Of a DNA stretch of 8,673 nt, positions 1 through 7,722 are shown in pieces. Position 1 is the stretch's first letter; every line of letters begins with the position of its first letter. The notes under the pieces were generated by a model. That model was not told where the DNA came from, did not search any database, and saw only the letters and a program-made list of their open reading frames with translations. The DNA comes from Candidatus Omnitrophota bacterium (lineage in GTDB: Bacteria; Omnitrophota; Gorgyraeia; Gygaellales; Profunditerraquicolaceae), in assembly GCA_023247875.1 (NCBI GenBank), contig JAHFFQ010000008.1, positions 11,427 to 20,099 on the forward strand, written 5' to 3'. The position numbers were made by a program, and so were the translations under genes.

Positions 1-420
1 TGGAGAATAGAGGTATCTGATAACTATGAGATCAAGTGGGAGATAGAAATTGAAACGGAGACAGATATACAATTACACGAGATATATGCTAACCTTATGC
101 TTGTTGATGGATATAAGGAGTGGTTTGTTGACCTGGAGCGCGGAGAATTTCCTGTTATAAAAGAAGGTGATAAGAACTGGAAACCAGTATTTTTTAAACA
201 TGGCCCCAGCGCCTGCATCGGTGTGTATCCGCAGGAATCTGCTTCCGGCGGCTTGCCGGCTTTGCTCTTTGAACAATCCCGCTTAAGATATCTCGGACAG
301 GGAGCGGTATTAAATTCCGATTATCTGAGCCCCGGACGTATACTACAGTATAAAACTATCCCTGTCTCCAGCGACCCAATTAACCAACCCACCAGGTTTA
401 TCTGTTTTTCAGGCGCGATA
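1..420 (+). repeat. Protein repeat unit 1 (partial, C-terminal part)
   Basis: This is the first visible copy of the ~225-residue unit, lacking its N-terminal third. It begins at the W-R-I-E-V segment, which matches T-W-R-I-N-I in unit 2 (Trp codon at 694) and E-W-E-V in unit 3 (Trp codon at 1363). It contains NSDY (codons from 313), the variant LSPGR, and RILQY, and ends at the FSGAI strand. The copies are diverged: they are recognisable in protein but not as DNA repeats. Confidence 0.75.
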
Positions 421-1788
421 AAGGTTGATATCGCAGATATTCATGATTACGTCTATAAGATACAGAACGAGTTTATTATTTCAAACGGGAAGCTGAAATT
501 GATATTTGATAACGGCAGGCTAAGCGCATTCTTTGATAACATTCCCTTAACTAAAGCCGGCCACTTGTACTCCGCTTTTTCTACAAAGCAGAGATGGTTT
601 ACTTCAGATCTGGCCCGCTGGACACTGGAGAAAGAGTCAGATAGCACGTTAATTGCCAGGGGTAACTGGGATGATCTCGGGATTTCTCAAACCTGGCGCA
701 TCAATATATGCGACGGCCGCTCTTTTACCTGGGATGTTGATATTGAAGCCAAGCGGGATATCGCTATTGAACATCAGCGCCTAAGGTGTTTTTTCCCCCC
801 GGATTTTAAGGTTTTCTTTAGTAGGTTTGTTTCTGAGAAATTCAGCGATACATTTAGTGATGCAGAGGTGGATTTATTACAAAGGTGTGTTTCTACGGGA
901 GAAGCGGGATTAAGGGACCCTGCGGACAGGCTGCCCCAGGTATCTTTGTTTTTTTCTGAAAAATTAGGTAATTTTATAAAAGTCTTTAACTCCGATCATT
1001 ATAGTAAAGCGAGGATCCTGGATTTGGAAAAGATTGAGCCGGAGATCAGCGCCATGCTTTCTCCGGGTAAATATGAATCTTTTAGGGTGCGTTTTGTTCT
1101 GGATACAAACAAAACAATGGAGATTGATAAGCTTGATAATATCATCGAAGATAAAAATATCAGGTTTGTATTTAATAAAGGAAGCGGCAGGTTCTATAAA
1201 AACGGGGAGGAGCTTACCAAAAATATCGCCCTCTATACCTCAATGCATTCAAAGGGGCGCTGGCATGATTCTTTTTCCTCTGCCTTTTGGAGGGTTATCT
1301 ATCAAGATAGCCGGAAAATTAAAGCTGTCGGAAAATGGCTTGAGCTGCCTTTATCTCAGGAATGGGAGGTGGCCCTTAAGGATGACGGGTTATTTGAATG
1401 GATGGTTAGGCTGGAGGCAGAGAAAGAAATTGAGGTAGATTGTCTGCAGGCCAATATTATGCTTTCTGAGAGATTTTCTCAATGGCTTGCCGGCAAGGAA
1501 GAAGGCTCCTTCCCCGAATTCGCAGATGATGTTGATGATAACTGGGATTGTTTATGGACTGGTAAAAAAGAGGATCAGATTATCAGCTTAAGGGAGAATC
1601 CCGTATATAATTTACCGCGGATTTCTTTTTCTCCCAAAGAATCAAATCCAGAATGGAATCTTAAGATCATAAATTCCGATAAATATCATCGCGGCAGGGT
1701 TTTACAATACTCTTCTTCCGCTCAAACAAATTTATCGCCCGGGAAATATCATTATTTTTCCGGATTTATAGCTATACAAGATAAATAA
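1..1788 (+). CDS. Tandem-repeat beta-rich protein of unknown function (5' end outside window)
   Basis: The frame is open from base 1, so this is the C-terminal part (595 residues) of a longer protein. The first ATG, at 97, is internal: the 32 codons before it align with conserved parts of the two later repeats. At least three copies of a ~225-residue unit follow one another. Shared landmarks are W-x-I/V with alternating hydrophobics, an 'LP' then 'NSD-x-Y' block (codons at 313, 988 and 1672), 'R-I/V-L', and 'LSPGKY' near the unit end. Alternating polar and hydrophobic residues with many Trp and Phe suggest beta-sandwich domains, perhaps of the galactose-mutarotase-like type seen in carbohydrate-active proteins; that fold is inference. 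No catalytic motif or membrane segment is visible, and any signal peptide would lie upstream. The stop codon abuts the glycosyltransferase start, so the two are probably co-transcribed. I do not recognise the family. Confidence 0.85.
   Translation, partial: WRIEVSDNYEIKWEIEIETETDIQLHEIYANLMLVDGYKEWFVDLERGEFPVIKEGDKNWKPVFFKHGPSACIGVYPQESASGGLPALLFEQSRLRYLGQGAVLNSDYLSPGRILQYKTIPVSSDPINQPTRFICFSGAIKVDIADIHDYVYKIQNEFIISNGKLKLIFDNGRLSAFFDNIPLTKAGHLYSAFSTKQRWFTSDLARWTLEKESDSTLIARGNWDDLGISQTWRINICDGRSFTWDVDIEAKRDIAIEHQRLRCFFPPDFKVFFSRFVSEKFSDTFSDAEVDLLQRCVSTGEAGLRDPADRLPQVSLFFSEKLGNFIKVFNSDHYSKARILDLEKIEPEISAMLSPGKYESFRVRFVLDTNKTMEIDKLDNIIEDKNIRFVFNKGSGRFYKNGEELTKNIALYTSMHSKGRWHDSFSSAFWRVIYQDSRKIKAVGKWLELPLSQEWEVALKDDGLFEWMVRLEAEKEIEVDCLQANIMLSERFSQWLAGKEEGSFPEFADDVDDNWDCLWTGKKEDQIISLRENPVYNLPRISFSPKESNPEWNLKIINSDKYHRGRVLQYSSSAQTNLSPGKYHYFSGFIAIQDK
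493..1101 (+). repeat. Protein repeat unit 2
   Basis: This is a complete copy of the unit. It opens with LKLIFDNGR, followed by LTK, RW, GNW, SQ-T-W, then NSDHY (codons from 988), RIL and LSPGKY. Its opening strand lies 666 bases (222 codons) before the matching IRFVF strand of unit 3, and the NSD blocks of the two units are 684 bases (228 codons) apart. About 19 residues link it to unit 3. Confidence 0.8.
1159..1785 (+). repeat. Protein repeat unit 3 (C-terminal)
   Basis: This is the last copy, running to the stop codon. Its landmarks align in order with unit 2: IRFVF, LTK, GRW, GKW, LSQEW, LP, NSDKY (codons from 1672), RVLQY, LSPGKY, FSGFI. The segment after the conserved Trp (W-x-V … LQANIML … EEGSFPEF) matches unit 1 (YANLML … ERGEFPVI) more closely than unit 2. 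Confidence 0.8.
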
Positions 1789-3690
1789 ATGGATCTTACT
1801 ATAATAGTCCCTACTTATAATCGCAAGCTTAAACTCAGCCAATGCCTCGCTTCTTTATTCGCGCAGAGTTATCCCAAAGATGGCTTTGAGATAATTGTAA
1901 TAGATGACGGTTCTAATGATGGCACCAGAGACATGCTTGCGGAGATTTCCAAAATTAATCCCAATCTGAGGTATTTTATTCAGCAGCACAAAGGCCCTGC
2001 TGTTGCGCGCAATTCAGGCATAAAATATGCCTCCGCAGAAATAATCGGTTTTACGGATAGCGATTGCATCCTGAATAGAGATTGGGTCAGGCAGATGGTC
2101 CAGGCGCACAGATCGGAGAAGCATATCGCAGCCATTGGCGGGGCTACGGAAGTAGCCAGCCATAATATCATGGCAAAGGTCAGCCAATCTTTAAGTGACG
2201 GAGCAATAGGGGCTGTGATAAAGGGAAAGCCCGAGACCATATTTTTTCCTACTTGCAATGTGTCTTTTAAGCGGGATTCTCTTGCCAATGGGTTCAATGA
2301 GCTGTTCCCTTTTCCCGCAGGTGAAGATCTGGATTTATTCTGGCGGCTTTTTAAAAAAGGCAGCAGGTTTAGTTATAAGCAGGATATAAAAATATTCCAC
2401 GATTGCCATACGGATATCATTTCATTCTTGAAACAGGCGTATATGTACGGCAGGGGCAATTACTTGGTGCAGCATATACATAAAGACCACCCCCTGTTAA
2501 AAGAAATAAAGACCCAAAATAATATTTATTTTATTTTTGGGTCAATCACAAACTTTCTCAAAATCCCGCGTTTCAGCTATACTTTAGGAATCCGATTAAT
2601 AAGGGGATCAGGTATTAAAGACAGGTATAAAGAAAGCTCAGTATACGCCTATTTTGTTTTACACAAAATATTTTACTTGTTCGGGAATATCCGGGAGTTT
2701 ATAAGAACTAAAGGAGTAAAAGCGAGGAAAGGAGCAAAAGTTTATCATGTCCCGGAGTTGGTTATAATGGATATAACTCATTCCTGTAATTTGCGCTGTC
2801 GGATCTGCGATATCTGGAAGACAGCCAAGAGCGAGAAAGATATCGGTATTGATCATATCAAAAAGCTGCTTTCGCAGGCCAAGAAACTGGGGGTAAGAGA
2901 AGTAGCGCTTTCCGGGGGAGAGGCATTATTGAGGAAGGATATATTCGCAATACTTGATTATGCCCGGAATTTAAAGATCAAGAATTTAGGAATTTTAACC
3001 AACGGGATACTGGTGAGGGAATATTTCGATAGGATAAAACCGTATCTTATAGATAACTCTATTTCTCCGGTTATTTCCCTGGATTCGTTAAAAGAGGATT
3101 TACATAATCAAATCAGGAATTCTATTTCAGCATGGCAAGAGACGTCGGAAGCATTAAGGATGCTTTCTTCTATGAAGAAGGAATACCCGGGGATAAGTTT
3201 TAATGTAATTACTATAATTCTTAATAAGAATCTAGAAGAATTGCCTGACCTTGCTCTTTTTATAAAATCATTGGGGGCAGACACGTTGCAATTCCAGGCG
3301 CTGCTTCCTAATAATTTAAATATGTCCGAGAGGAAAAGATCTGCCTTTTGGATCCCCCCCGAAGAATTACCATTACTTGATAAAATTATAGATAAACTAA
3401 TAGAATTTAAACAGAATAATGGAATATTTATAAAGAATTCGATAAATAATTTATCGCTTGTAAAGAAATATTATCGAGGTAATATAGATTTTAGAGACGT
3501 AAAATGCCTATCGGCTCATAAAACAATTTTAGTATCTAATAGGGGAGAATGCACTGCTTGTTTTTCTTGCTATGGGGATATCAAAAAGCAAGAATTTAAA
3601 GATATCCTTAAGAGTAATAAAATACTTGTAGCGAGAGAGAAAGCGGGAAAATGCCGCTGGCCTTGTTTATTACCCTGTTTCTGTGATTAA
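1789..3690 (+). CDS. Glycosyltransferase family 2 - radical SAM/SPASM-like fusion protein
   Basis: This is a single 633-residue chain with two enzymes. Residues 1-230 are a GT-A family-2 glycosyltransferase: IIVPTYNR at 5-12, DDGS at 39-42, the metal-binding-type DSD at 90-92, and a GED at 178-180 in the usual acceptor/base position. Residues ~240-320 are a linker with hydrophobic, aromatic-rich stretches that might contact membrane. Residues ~322-633 are a radical SAM domain with C333, C337 and C340 (CNLRCRIC) for the SAM-binding 4Fe-4S cluster and SGGE at 375-378. The Cys-rich tail (C573, C588, C591, C594, C622, C626, C630, C632) resembles a SPASM/twitch auxiliary-cluster domain; C573 to C591 fits CX12GX4C. 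The domains are known families; their covalent fusion is unusual and implies that sugar transfer and a radical step act on the same or sequential intermediates. The donor sugar and acceptor are unknown. The ATG follows the previous stop directly and has no clear Shine-Dalgarno, suggesting coupled translation. Confidence 0.93.
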   Translation: MDLTIIVPTYNRKLKLSQCLASLFAQSYPKDGFEIIVIDDGSNDGTRDMLAEISKINPNLRYFIQQHKGPAVARNSGIKYASAEIIGFTDSDCILNRDWVRQMVQAHRSEKHIAAIGGATEVASHNIMAKVSQSLSDGAIGAVIKGKPETIFFPTCNVSFKRDSLANGFNELFPFPAGEDLDLFWRLFKKGSRFSYKQDIKIFHDCHTDIISFLKQAYMYGRGNYLVQHIHKDHPLLKEIKTQNNIYFIFGSITNFLKIPRFSYTLGIRLIRGSGIKDRYKESSVYAYFVLHKIFYLFGNIREFIRTKGVKARKGAKVYHVPELVIMDITHSCNLRCRICDIWKTAKSEKDIGIDHIKKLLSQAKKLGVREVALSGGEALLRKDIFAILDYARNLKIKNLGILTNGILVREYFDRIKPYLIDNSISPVISLDSLKEDLHNQIRNSISAWQETSEALRMLSSMKKEYPGISFNVITIILNKNLEELPDLALFIKSLGADTLQFQALLPNNLNMSERKRSAFWIPPEELPLLDKIIDKLIEFKQNNGIFIKNSINNLSLVKKYYRGNIDFRDVKCLSAHKTILVSNRGECTACFSCYGDIKKQEFKDILKSNKILVAREKAGKCRWPCLLPCFCD

Positions 3691-5278
3691 AATGTTAAAC
3701 TTTTCTGGAAAGCAAGCGGACCTAATTTTAATTCAAGCACCCTGCTGGTCAACATATTCCCCGCCGTATAATTTAGCATTACTTAAAGCCGTTTGTCAGC
3801 AGCGGGGTTACCGGGTGATCTGTCTCGATTTTAATATAGAGTTTTATAGGTATTTGAGAACAATCGGCAGGCAGTCTTTATTTGACAAGCCAACTAATTG
3901 GTATAGCAATGATTTTGTGCATGAATTAATCAGCGCCCATTCTGAATCTATCGATCAGTACGTGCAGCAAATATTAAAAATCGATTCACGGGTCGTCGGA
4001 TTTACTGTCACGGGATTAAATAGAATATTCAGCGAAGAGGTTGCCAGAAGGATTAAGCAAAAAGATAAAGGTAAAATAGTTTTATTCGGAGGCCCACATT
4101 GTTTTAGATTGGAAATCAATAAAGTTTTATTGCACGTAAACCCCGATTTGGATGCGATTTGCCACCATGAGGGAGAAAAAGCTTTGCCAAATTTATTAGA
4201 TTTGATAAAGAAAGACGGCAGGTTAGGATATTGCCCGGGGATAGCATTCAGAAACGAGAATAACGAAATTGTAGACTGCCCCGATATAGAGCTTACGGAA
4301 GATTTAAATTCACTGCCCTTTGCTGATTATTCAGATTTTTCCCTGGATGATTATCATGCAAACGGAGAGCCTGACAGGAGAAGCATCCCTATTTCTACAA
4401 GCAGGGGATGTGTTAATAAATGTGCTTTCTGCAGCGAATCTATAAGTTGGGCAAAATATAGGTTCAGGAGCGCCGATAATATATTTAATGAAATAGCCTT
4501 TCAGAGCACCAGGTACCCCGATATAAAATCATTCTTTTTCAATGATTCTCTTATAAATGGTAATCTGGGGTCGTTAGAGGCACTTTGCGATTTGTTGATC
4601 AGCAACAAAATCAATATTCGATGGGGCGGCCAGGCCATCATAAGGGAGGGGATGAACAGGGAACTATTATTAAAGATGAAAAAAGCAGGCTGTGTACATA
4701 TAACCTACGGCGTAGAGAGTTTAAGTCCTAAGATCCTGAAAATGATCGGCAAGAGATTTGACCCTGAATTAGCCCAGAGGGTCATCAGGGATACTGCCCA
4801 GGCGGATATCAAAAACAGCGTAACTATTATAGTCGGATTACCCACGGAGACAGACGAAGATGTCCTTATGACCGCTGATTTTCTCAAGCGCAACAAGGAT
4901 TTCATTAGTAACATACTGTTCCATCTGTTTATGGTTGCCAGGGGTACATTCATCTATAACCATAGAGATGATTTCGGCATAGAGCTGGAGGATGATTATA
5001 ATTCTGTTAGATGGCATTCAAAAAAAGAAATAAATACATTAGAAAAAAGGCTCCAGGTGCTTGAGTTTTATAATAAATACATTGGCGAAAGCAAAAGTTT
5101 TTATTCCCCGGAAGATTATTACTTATTTATCGCCGATAAATATTTTGAGAAAAAAGATTATGCCGGCGCACTTAAAAACTACCTTAAAGCCCAGGAAATT
5201 AATAAAGATTCTTTTAAGACCGAGCTTATTAAAGAAAAGATAACATTGACAACTGAGGCTTCATTAGGAAAACATTAA
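3683..5278 (+). CDS. B12-binding-type radical SAM protein with C-terminal TPR-like hairpin
   Basis: This is a 531-residue protein of the class that pairs an N-terminal cobalamin-binding Rossmann domain with a radical SAM barrel (BchE/HpnP-like architecture). Residues ~10-190 look like the B12 domain: LILIQAP, PYNLALLKA, VGFTVTG, LFGGPH and HHEGEKALPNL. No DxHxxG His ligand is seen, which is common in radical SAM members. The barrel follows with C243, C247 and C250 (CVNKCAFC), the FFFNDSL strand, GVES at 343-346 and GLPTET at 385-390. Known relatives catalyse methylations, ring formation and other radical chemistry. Residues ~479-512 read as one TPR-like helix pair, possibly a protein contact. 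The start is either GTG 3683 (8-base overlap with the fusion gene) or ATG 3692 (1-base gap); neither has a clear Shine-Dalgarno. The substrate is unknown; methyl transfer is only one possibility. Confidence 0.92.
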   Translation: MIKMLNFSGKQADLILIQAPCWSTYSPPYNLALLKAVCQQRGYRVICLDFNIEFYRYLRTIGRQSLFDKPTNWYSNDFVHELISAHSESIDQYVQQILKIDSRVVGFTVTGLNRIFSEEVARRIKQKDKGKIVLFGGPHCFRLEINKVLLHVNPDLDAICHHEGEKALPNLLDLIKKDGRLGYCPGIAFRNENNEIVDCPDIELTEDLNSLPFADYSDFSLDDYHANGEPDRRSIPISTSRGCVNKCAFCSESISWAKYRFRSADNIFNEIAFQSTRYPDIKSFFFNDSLINGNLGSLEALCDLLISNKINIRWGGQAIIREGMNRELLLKMKKAGCVHITYGVESLSPKILKMIGKRFDPELAQRVIRDTAQADIKNSVTIIVGLPTETDEDVLMTADFLKRNKDFISNILFHLFMVARGTFIYNHRDDFGIELEDDYNSVRWHSKKEINTLEKRLQVLEFYNKYIGESKSFYSPEDYYLFIADKYFEKKDYAGALKNYLKAQEINKDSFKTELIKEKITLTTEASLGKH

Positions 5279-5301
5279 AATAAGGGGATAAAACAACGGC
5301 C

Positions 5302-6708
5302 ATGCTATCCTATACTTTAGAGAATATAAACGATCAGTTCAGTTTTTTTAACACCGCAAGAGAAGATTATTTGTATAATTTCTCATTGACTACGGATGAT
5401 CCTTTGATAGGCCCGTCCATGTTGCAATTGATACTTACTACCAAATGTAATCTGAAATGTAAAATGTGCGGGGTCTGGAAGACTGAAGAAGAAGAGGCTC
5501 AAACACCTTACATAAAGAAGGCCATTGATGACGCTTATAAATTGGGCAACCTGCAGCAAATTTATTTTACAGGCGGAGAGGTCCTGATGCGGGAGGATAT
5601 CTTCAGTCTTGTAAAATATGTGAGAGATTATTATCCGCAGCTTGTAGTGTATCTTAACACTAACGGCTTGCTCCTGAATAAAAGAAATATTGATAGGCTT
5701 TTTGATCTTAAGCTTACCGATCTGGGGATCTCCGTTGATTCGCCAGACCCAAAAATACACAATTCGCTGCGCGGGGAGGGTGTTTTTGAAAGGGTAATTG
5801 AGGCTTTGGATTATATCAACGCGGAGAAAAAGAGAAGAAATGTAAATTATCCGATGCTGGGAACGCTTTCTGTGTTGATGGATCAAACCCTGGATACCAT
5901 CTATGACATGCTCGATTTTTGTATTAAGCATAATTTCTCCGTGATTTCTATCCAGCCTTATGTCTGCAACAGCGATCTGAGGGGGAAGAAACAGGACGAA
6001 TTATGGATTAAAGAAGAGCGCCTCCCGCTTTTGCGGGAGACCTTAAATAAAATAGAGAGCAAAAGAAACAAGATCCCTTTATATATAAATATTGAGTCCG
6101 ATAAAATTTACAATTATTTTACACAACCTTTGTATGTTGATAAATGTTATGCCGGATTTTCGCGGGTTTTAGTCGTAGGAAAGAAGATAAATTTTGTCTG
6201 TAACGGCCCTAACGATGAAAAATGCCAGCACTTTGGCACGGTAGACAAAGATTCTATAAATGAGGTATGGTCTTCAGAAAAGGCGCGTTTTTTTAGAAAT
6301 ACCATTAAATCCTGCAGAAATAACTGTGTCCAGTTTTGTTCAATAAGGCCGTCTTCTGATTCGCTCGCGGATATCCATCAGCGGCTGCTCGATAAACACA
6401 ATCTGTTTTTGCTGTTCAGGGAAATAGAGTTATTAGAAGATTATGCAGCCAGGTATCCTGGTCTTAAAATACAAGAAATCATTGATTCCGATTATTCCAT
6501 TATAAAGGAAAACCCGGGTAAATTATTAAACTCGATAAAGGGCTTAGTGGCGCATTGTCACGCTGAAGACCTAAAACGGTGCCTGTTAAAAGATATTTCC
6601 TCTCTCGGCGCGCATCTTAAAAATACAGATCGCTCCCGGTTTTCTGTATTTAAGAGAGGTCATAACAAAATAGACCATGAGGGTAAAAATATTATAAAGG
6701 GTGGATGA
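5302..6708 (+). CDS. Radical SAM/SPASM-like protein with C-terminal extension
   Basis: This is a 468-residue cytosolic-looking enzyme. After a ~40-residue leader comes a radical SAM barrel: C49, C53 and C56 (CNLKCKMC, followed by GVWKT), TGGE at 90-93, LNTNG at 118-122 and VDSPDP at 145-150. The auxiliary-cluster region has C282, C300, C308, C338, C342 and C346, giving C-x17-C and CX3CX3C. This is close to, but not, the canonical seven-Cys SPASM pattern, and the usual Gly in CX12GX4C is Lys. Residues ~350-468 are a mostly helical, charged extension with no recognised motif. CNL-K/R-C followed by WKT also occurs in the radical SAM half of the upstream fusion, so the two are probably paralogous. 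ATG 5302 is the first possible start after an in-frame TAA at 5281; an AGGGG lies upstream but about 14 bases away, wider than usual. SPASM relatives modify peptides or carbohydrates; the substrate here is unknown. Confidence 0.9.
   Translation: MLSYTLENINDQFSFFNTAREDYLYNFSLTTDDPLIGPSMLQLILTTKCNLKCKMCGVWKTEEEEAQTPYIKKAIDDAYKLGNLQQIYFTGGEVLMREDIFSLVKYVRDYYPQLVVYLNTNGLLLNKRNIDRLFDLKLTDLGISVDSPDPKIHNSLRGEGVFERVIEALDYINAEKKRRNVNYPMLGTLSVLMDQTLDTIYDMLDFCIKHNFSVISIQPYVCNSDLRGKKQDELWIKEERLPLLRETLNKIESKRNKIPLYINIESDKIYNYFTQPLYVDKCYAGFSRVLVVGKKINFVCNGPNDEKCQHFGTVDKDSINEVWSSEKARFFRNTIKSCRNNCVQFCSIRPSSDSLADIHQRLLDKHNLFLLFREIELLEDYAARYPGLKIQEIIDSDYSIIKENPGKLLNSIKGLVAHCHAEDLKRCLLKDISSLGAHLKNTDRSRFSVFKRGHNKIDHEGKNIIKGG
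6696..6701 (+). promoter_or_regulatory. Ribosome binding site deciding between two adjacent ATG starts
   Basis: AAAGGG sits inside the end of the preceding gene. It is 3 bases from ATG 6705 and 6 bases from the in-frame ATG 6708, so the second ATG is the better-spaced start. With the first, the genes overlap by ATGA; with the second, the new start begins on the last base of the upstream TGA. Either way, translation is likely coupled. Confidence 0.6.
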
Positions 6709-7694
6709 TGGATAAGGAGCTGGGCATAAAAGATTTTTATATCGCAATTACCGGCCGCTGTATCCTCCGGTGCATTATGTGCACGACAGGGAAAGGCGTC
6801 CACAACATTGCAAATGAATTATCTACGGAAGACTGGAAAAAGATAATTATGAATCTAAATAATGAATGCAGGATCGAGAGGATAACTTTTGGCGGAGGAG
6901 AGCCTTTGGTAAGAGAAGATATAGTAGAGATAATTAAATTTACATGCTCTACGGATGTAGTTAATGTGACGTTCATTACTAACGGGTTATTGCTCAATGA
7001 AGAATTTATGAAAAACTTTAATAATGATGAACTGCGCAAGATGAGCGTAAATTTTTCAATAGACGGCTTAGAATATGAACATAATTTCATCCGCGGGACA
7101 GGGGTGTTTGAAAAGATGCTTAAAAGTTTCGAGTTGGTATATTATGATTATTTTAAACCCGGGAAGCTGCAGGGCCTTGTTATAAACTCGATATTGATGC
7201 CCGAAAATCTCAGGAATTATGTTTCCTTCCTGGAATTTTTCAGGAAATACGAACGGGTGCAGGTGGATATCCAGCCGGTCATTCCCAACAATGAAATATT
7301 CTGGTTAAAAAATTGTTTCAAGCTGACAGATTTAGAGAAAGGCAAATTGCAGGAAATTGTGACTTATGTAGAAAATAACCCCGCTCAAAGCTGCCGCCAC
7401 CCCTTAATGGTAAGGGCTTACCTGAAATACTTTAATAATGAACTATTGAAGGGGGAGAGGTGCACTACCGGCCGCAACGCCTTGAATATAACTTTAGCAG
7501 GCAATACGTTTTTATGCGGCAAGGAGATCATAATGCCGCTCCACAAGTTCTCTTTAAAAGATGTTATTTCTTCAGAGGAATACCGAAACGAAATGAAAAG
7601 GGTAGACGCCTGTGAAAAACCCTGTTTGCAGGGCTTACATATTAACACGGAGGATTTTAGAGATAAGGATTTCTTAGAGAAGTTTATTAATTAG
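6705..7694 (+). CDS. Compact radical SAM/SPASM-like (twitch-type) protein
   Basis: This is a 329-residue radical SAM enzyme. C19, C23 and C26 (CILRCIMC) bind the SAM cluster; GGGEP is at 63-67, ITNG at 91-94 and SIDGLE at 118-123. The C-terminal region has only four likely auxiliary Cys: C253 and C271, spaced CX12GX4C, and C303 and C307. That is enough for one extra 4Fe-4S cluster, as in twitch-type enzymes, rather than the two of a full SPASM domain. It is shorter than its neighbours and has no extra domain. The gene overlaps the previous one by 4 bases if ATG 6705 is used; ATG 6708 is better spaced from AAAGGG and would shorten the protein by one residue. Tight coupling suggests that it and its upstream neighbour are made together, possibly for consecutive steps or as partners. 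The substrate is unknown. Confidence 0.9.
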   Translation: MMDKELGIKDFYIAITGRCILRCIMCTTGKGVHNIANELSTEDWKKIIMNLNNECRIERITFGGGEPLVREDIVEIIKFTCSTDVVNVTFITNGLLLNEEFMKNFNNDELRKMSVNFSIDGLEYEHNFIRGTGVFEKMLKSFELVYYDYFKPGKLQGLVINSILMPENLRNYVSFLEFFRKYERVQVDIQPVIPNNEIFWLKNCFKLTDLEKGKLQEIVTYVENNPAQSCRHPLMVRAYLKYFNNELLKGERCTTGRNALNITLAGNTFLCGKEIIMPLHKFSLKDVISSEEYRNEMKRVDACEKPCLQGLHINTEDFRDKDFLEKFIN

Positions 7695-7722
7695 GATTCA
7701 ATACAATCCCTTAAGATTATAT

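Noticed and set aside
1034..1438. 134-codon + strand ORF inside the repeat-protein gene
   Set aside because: It is a different frame over strongly conserved repeat-coding sequence, with no Shine-Dalgarno and no recognisable protein features. It is a shadow.
2711..2734. Two Shine-Dalgarno-like runs (AAGGAG, AAAGGAG) in the fusion linker, possibly a start for a separate radical SAM protein
   Set aside because: The nearest in-frame ATG (2767) is about 32 bases beyond the second run. The runs are explained by Lys/Arg/Gly codons of the linker, and the frame is unbroken.
5383..5931. 182-codon minus-strand ORF opposite the 468-aa radical SAM gene
   Set aside because: It is antisense to the CxxxCxxC and GGE motif region of a clear gene and has no family features of its own.
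6022..6039. 7-bp GC-rich hairpin (CTCCCGC / GCGGGAG, loop TTTT), terminator-like
   Set aside because: It lies mid-gene in conserved-frame coding sequence and no T-run follows, so it is not a credible terminator.
7620..7633. Short hairpin CCCTG-TTTG-CAGGG near the end of the 329-aa gene
   Set aside because: It has only 5 base pairs, lies inside the CDS over the C-terminal Cys codons, and lacks a T-tract.
7695..7722. Possible promoter or small gene between the last two radical SAM genes
   Set aside because: The gap is 28 bases, with no convincing -35/-10 pair, no ORF and no terminator.
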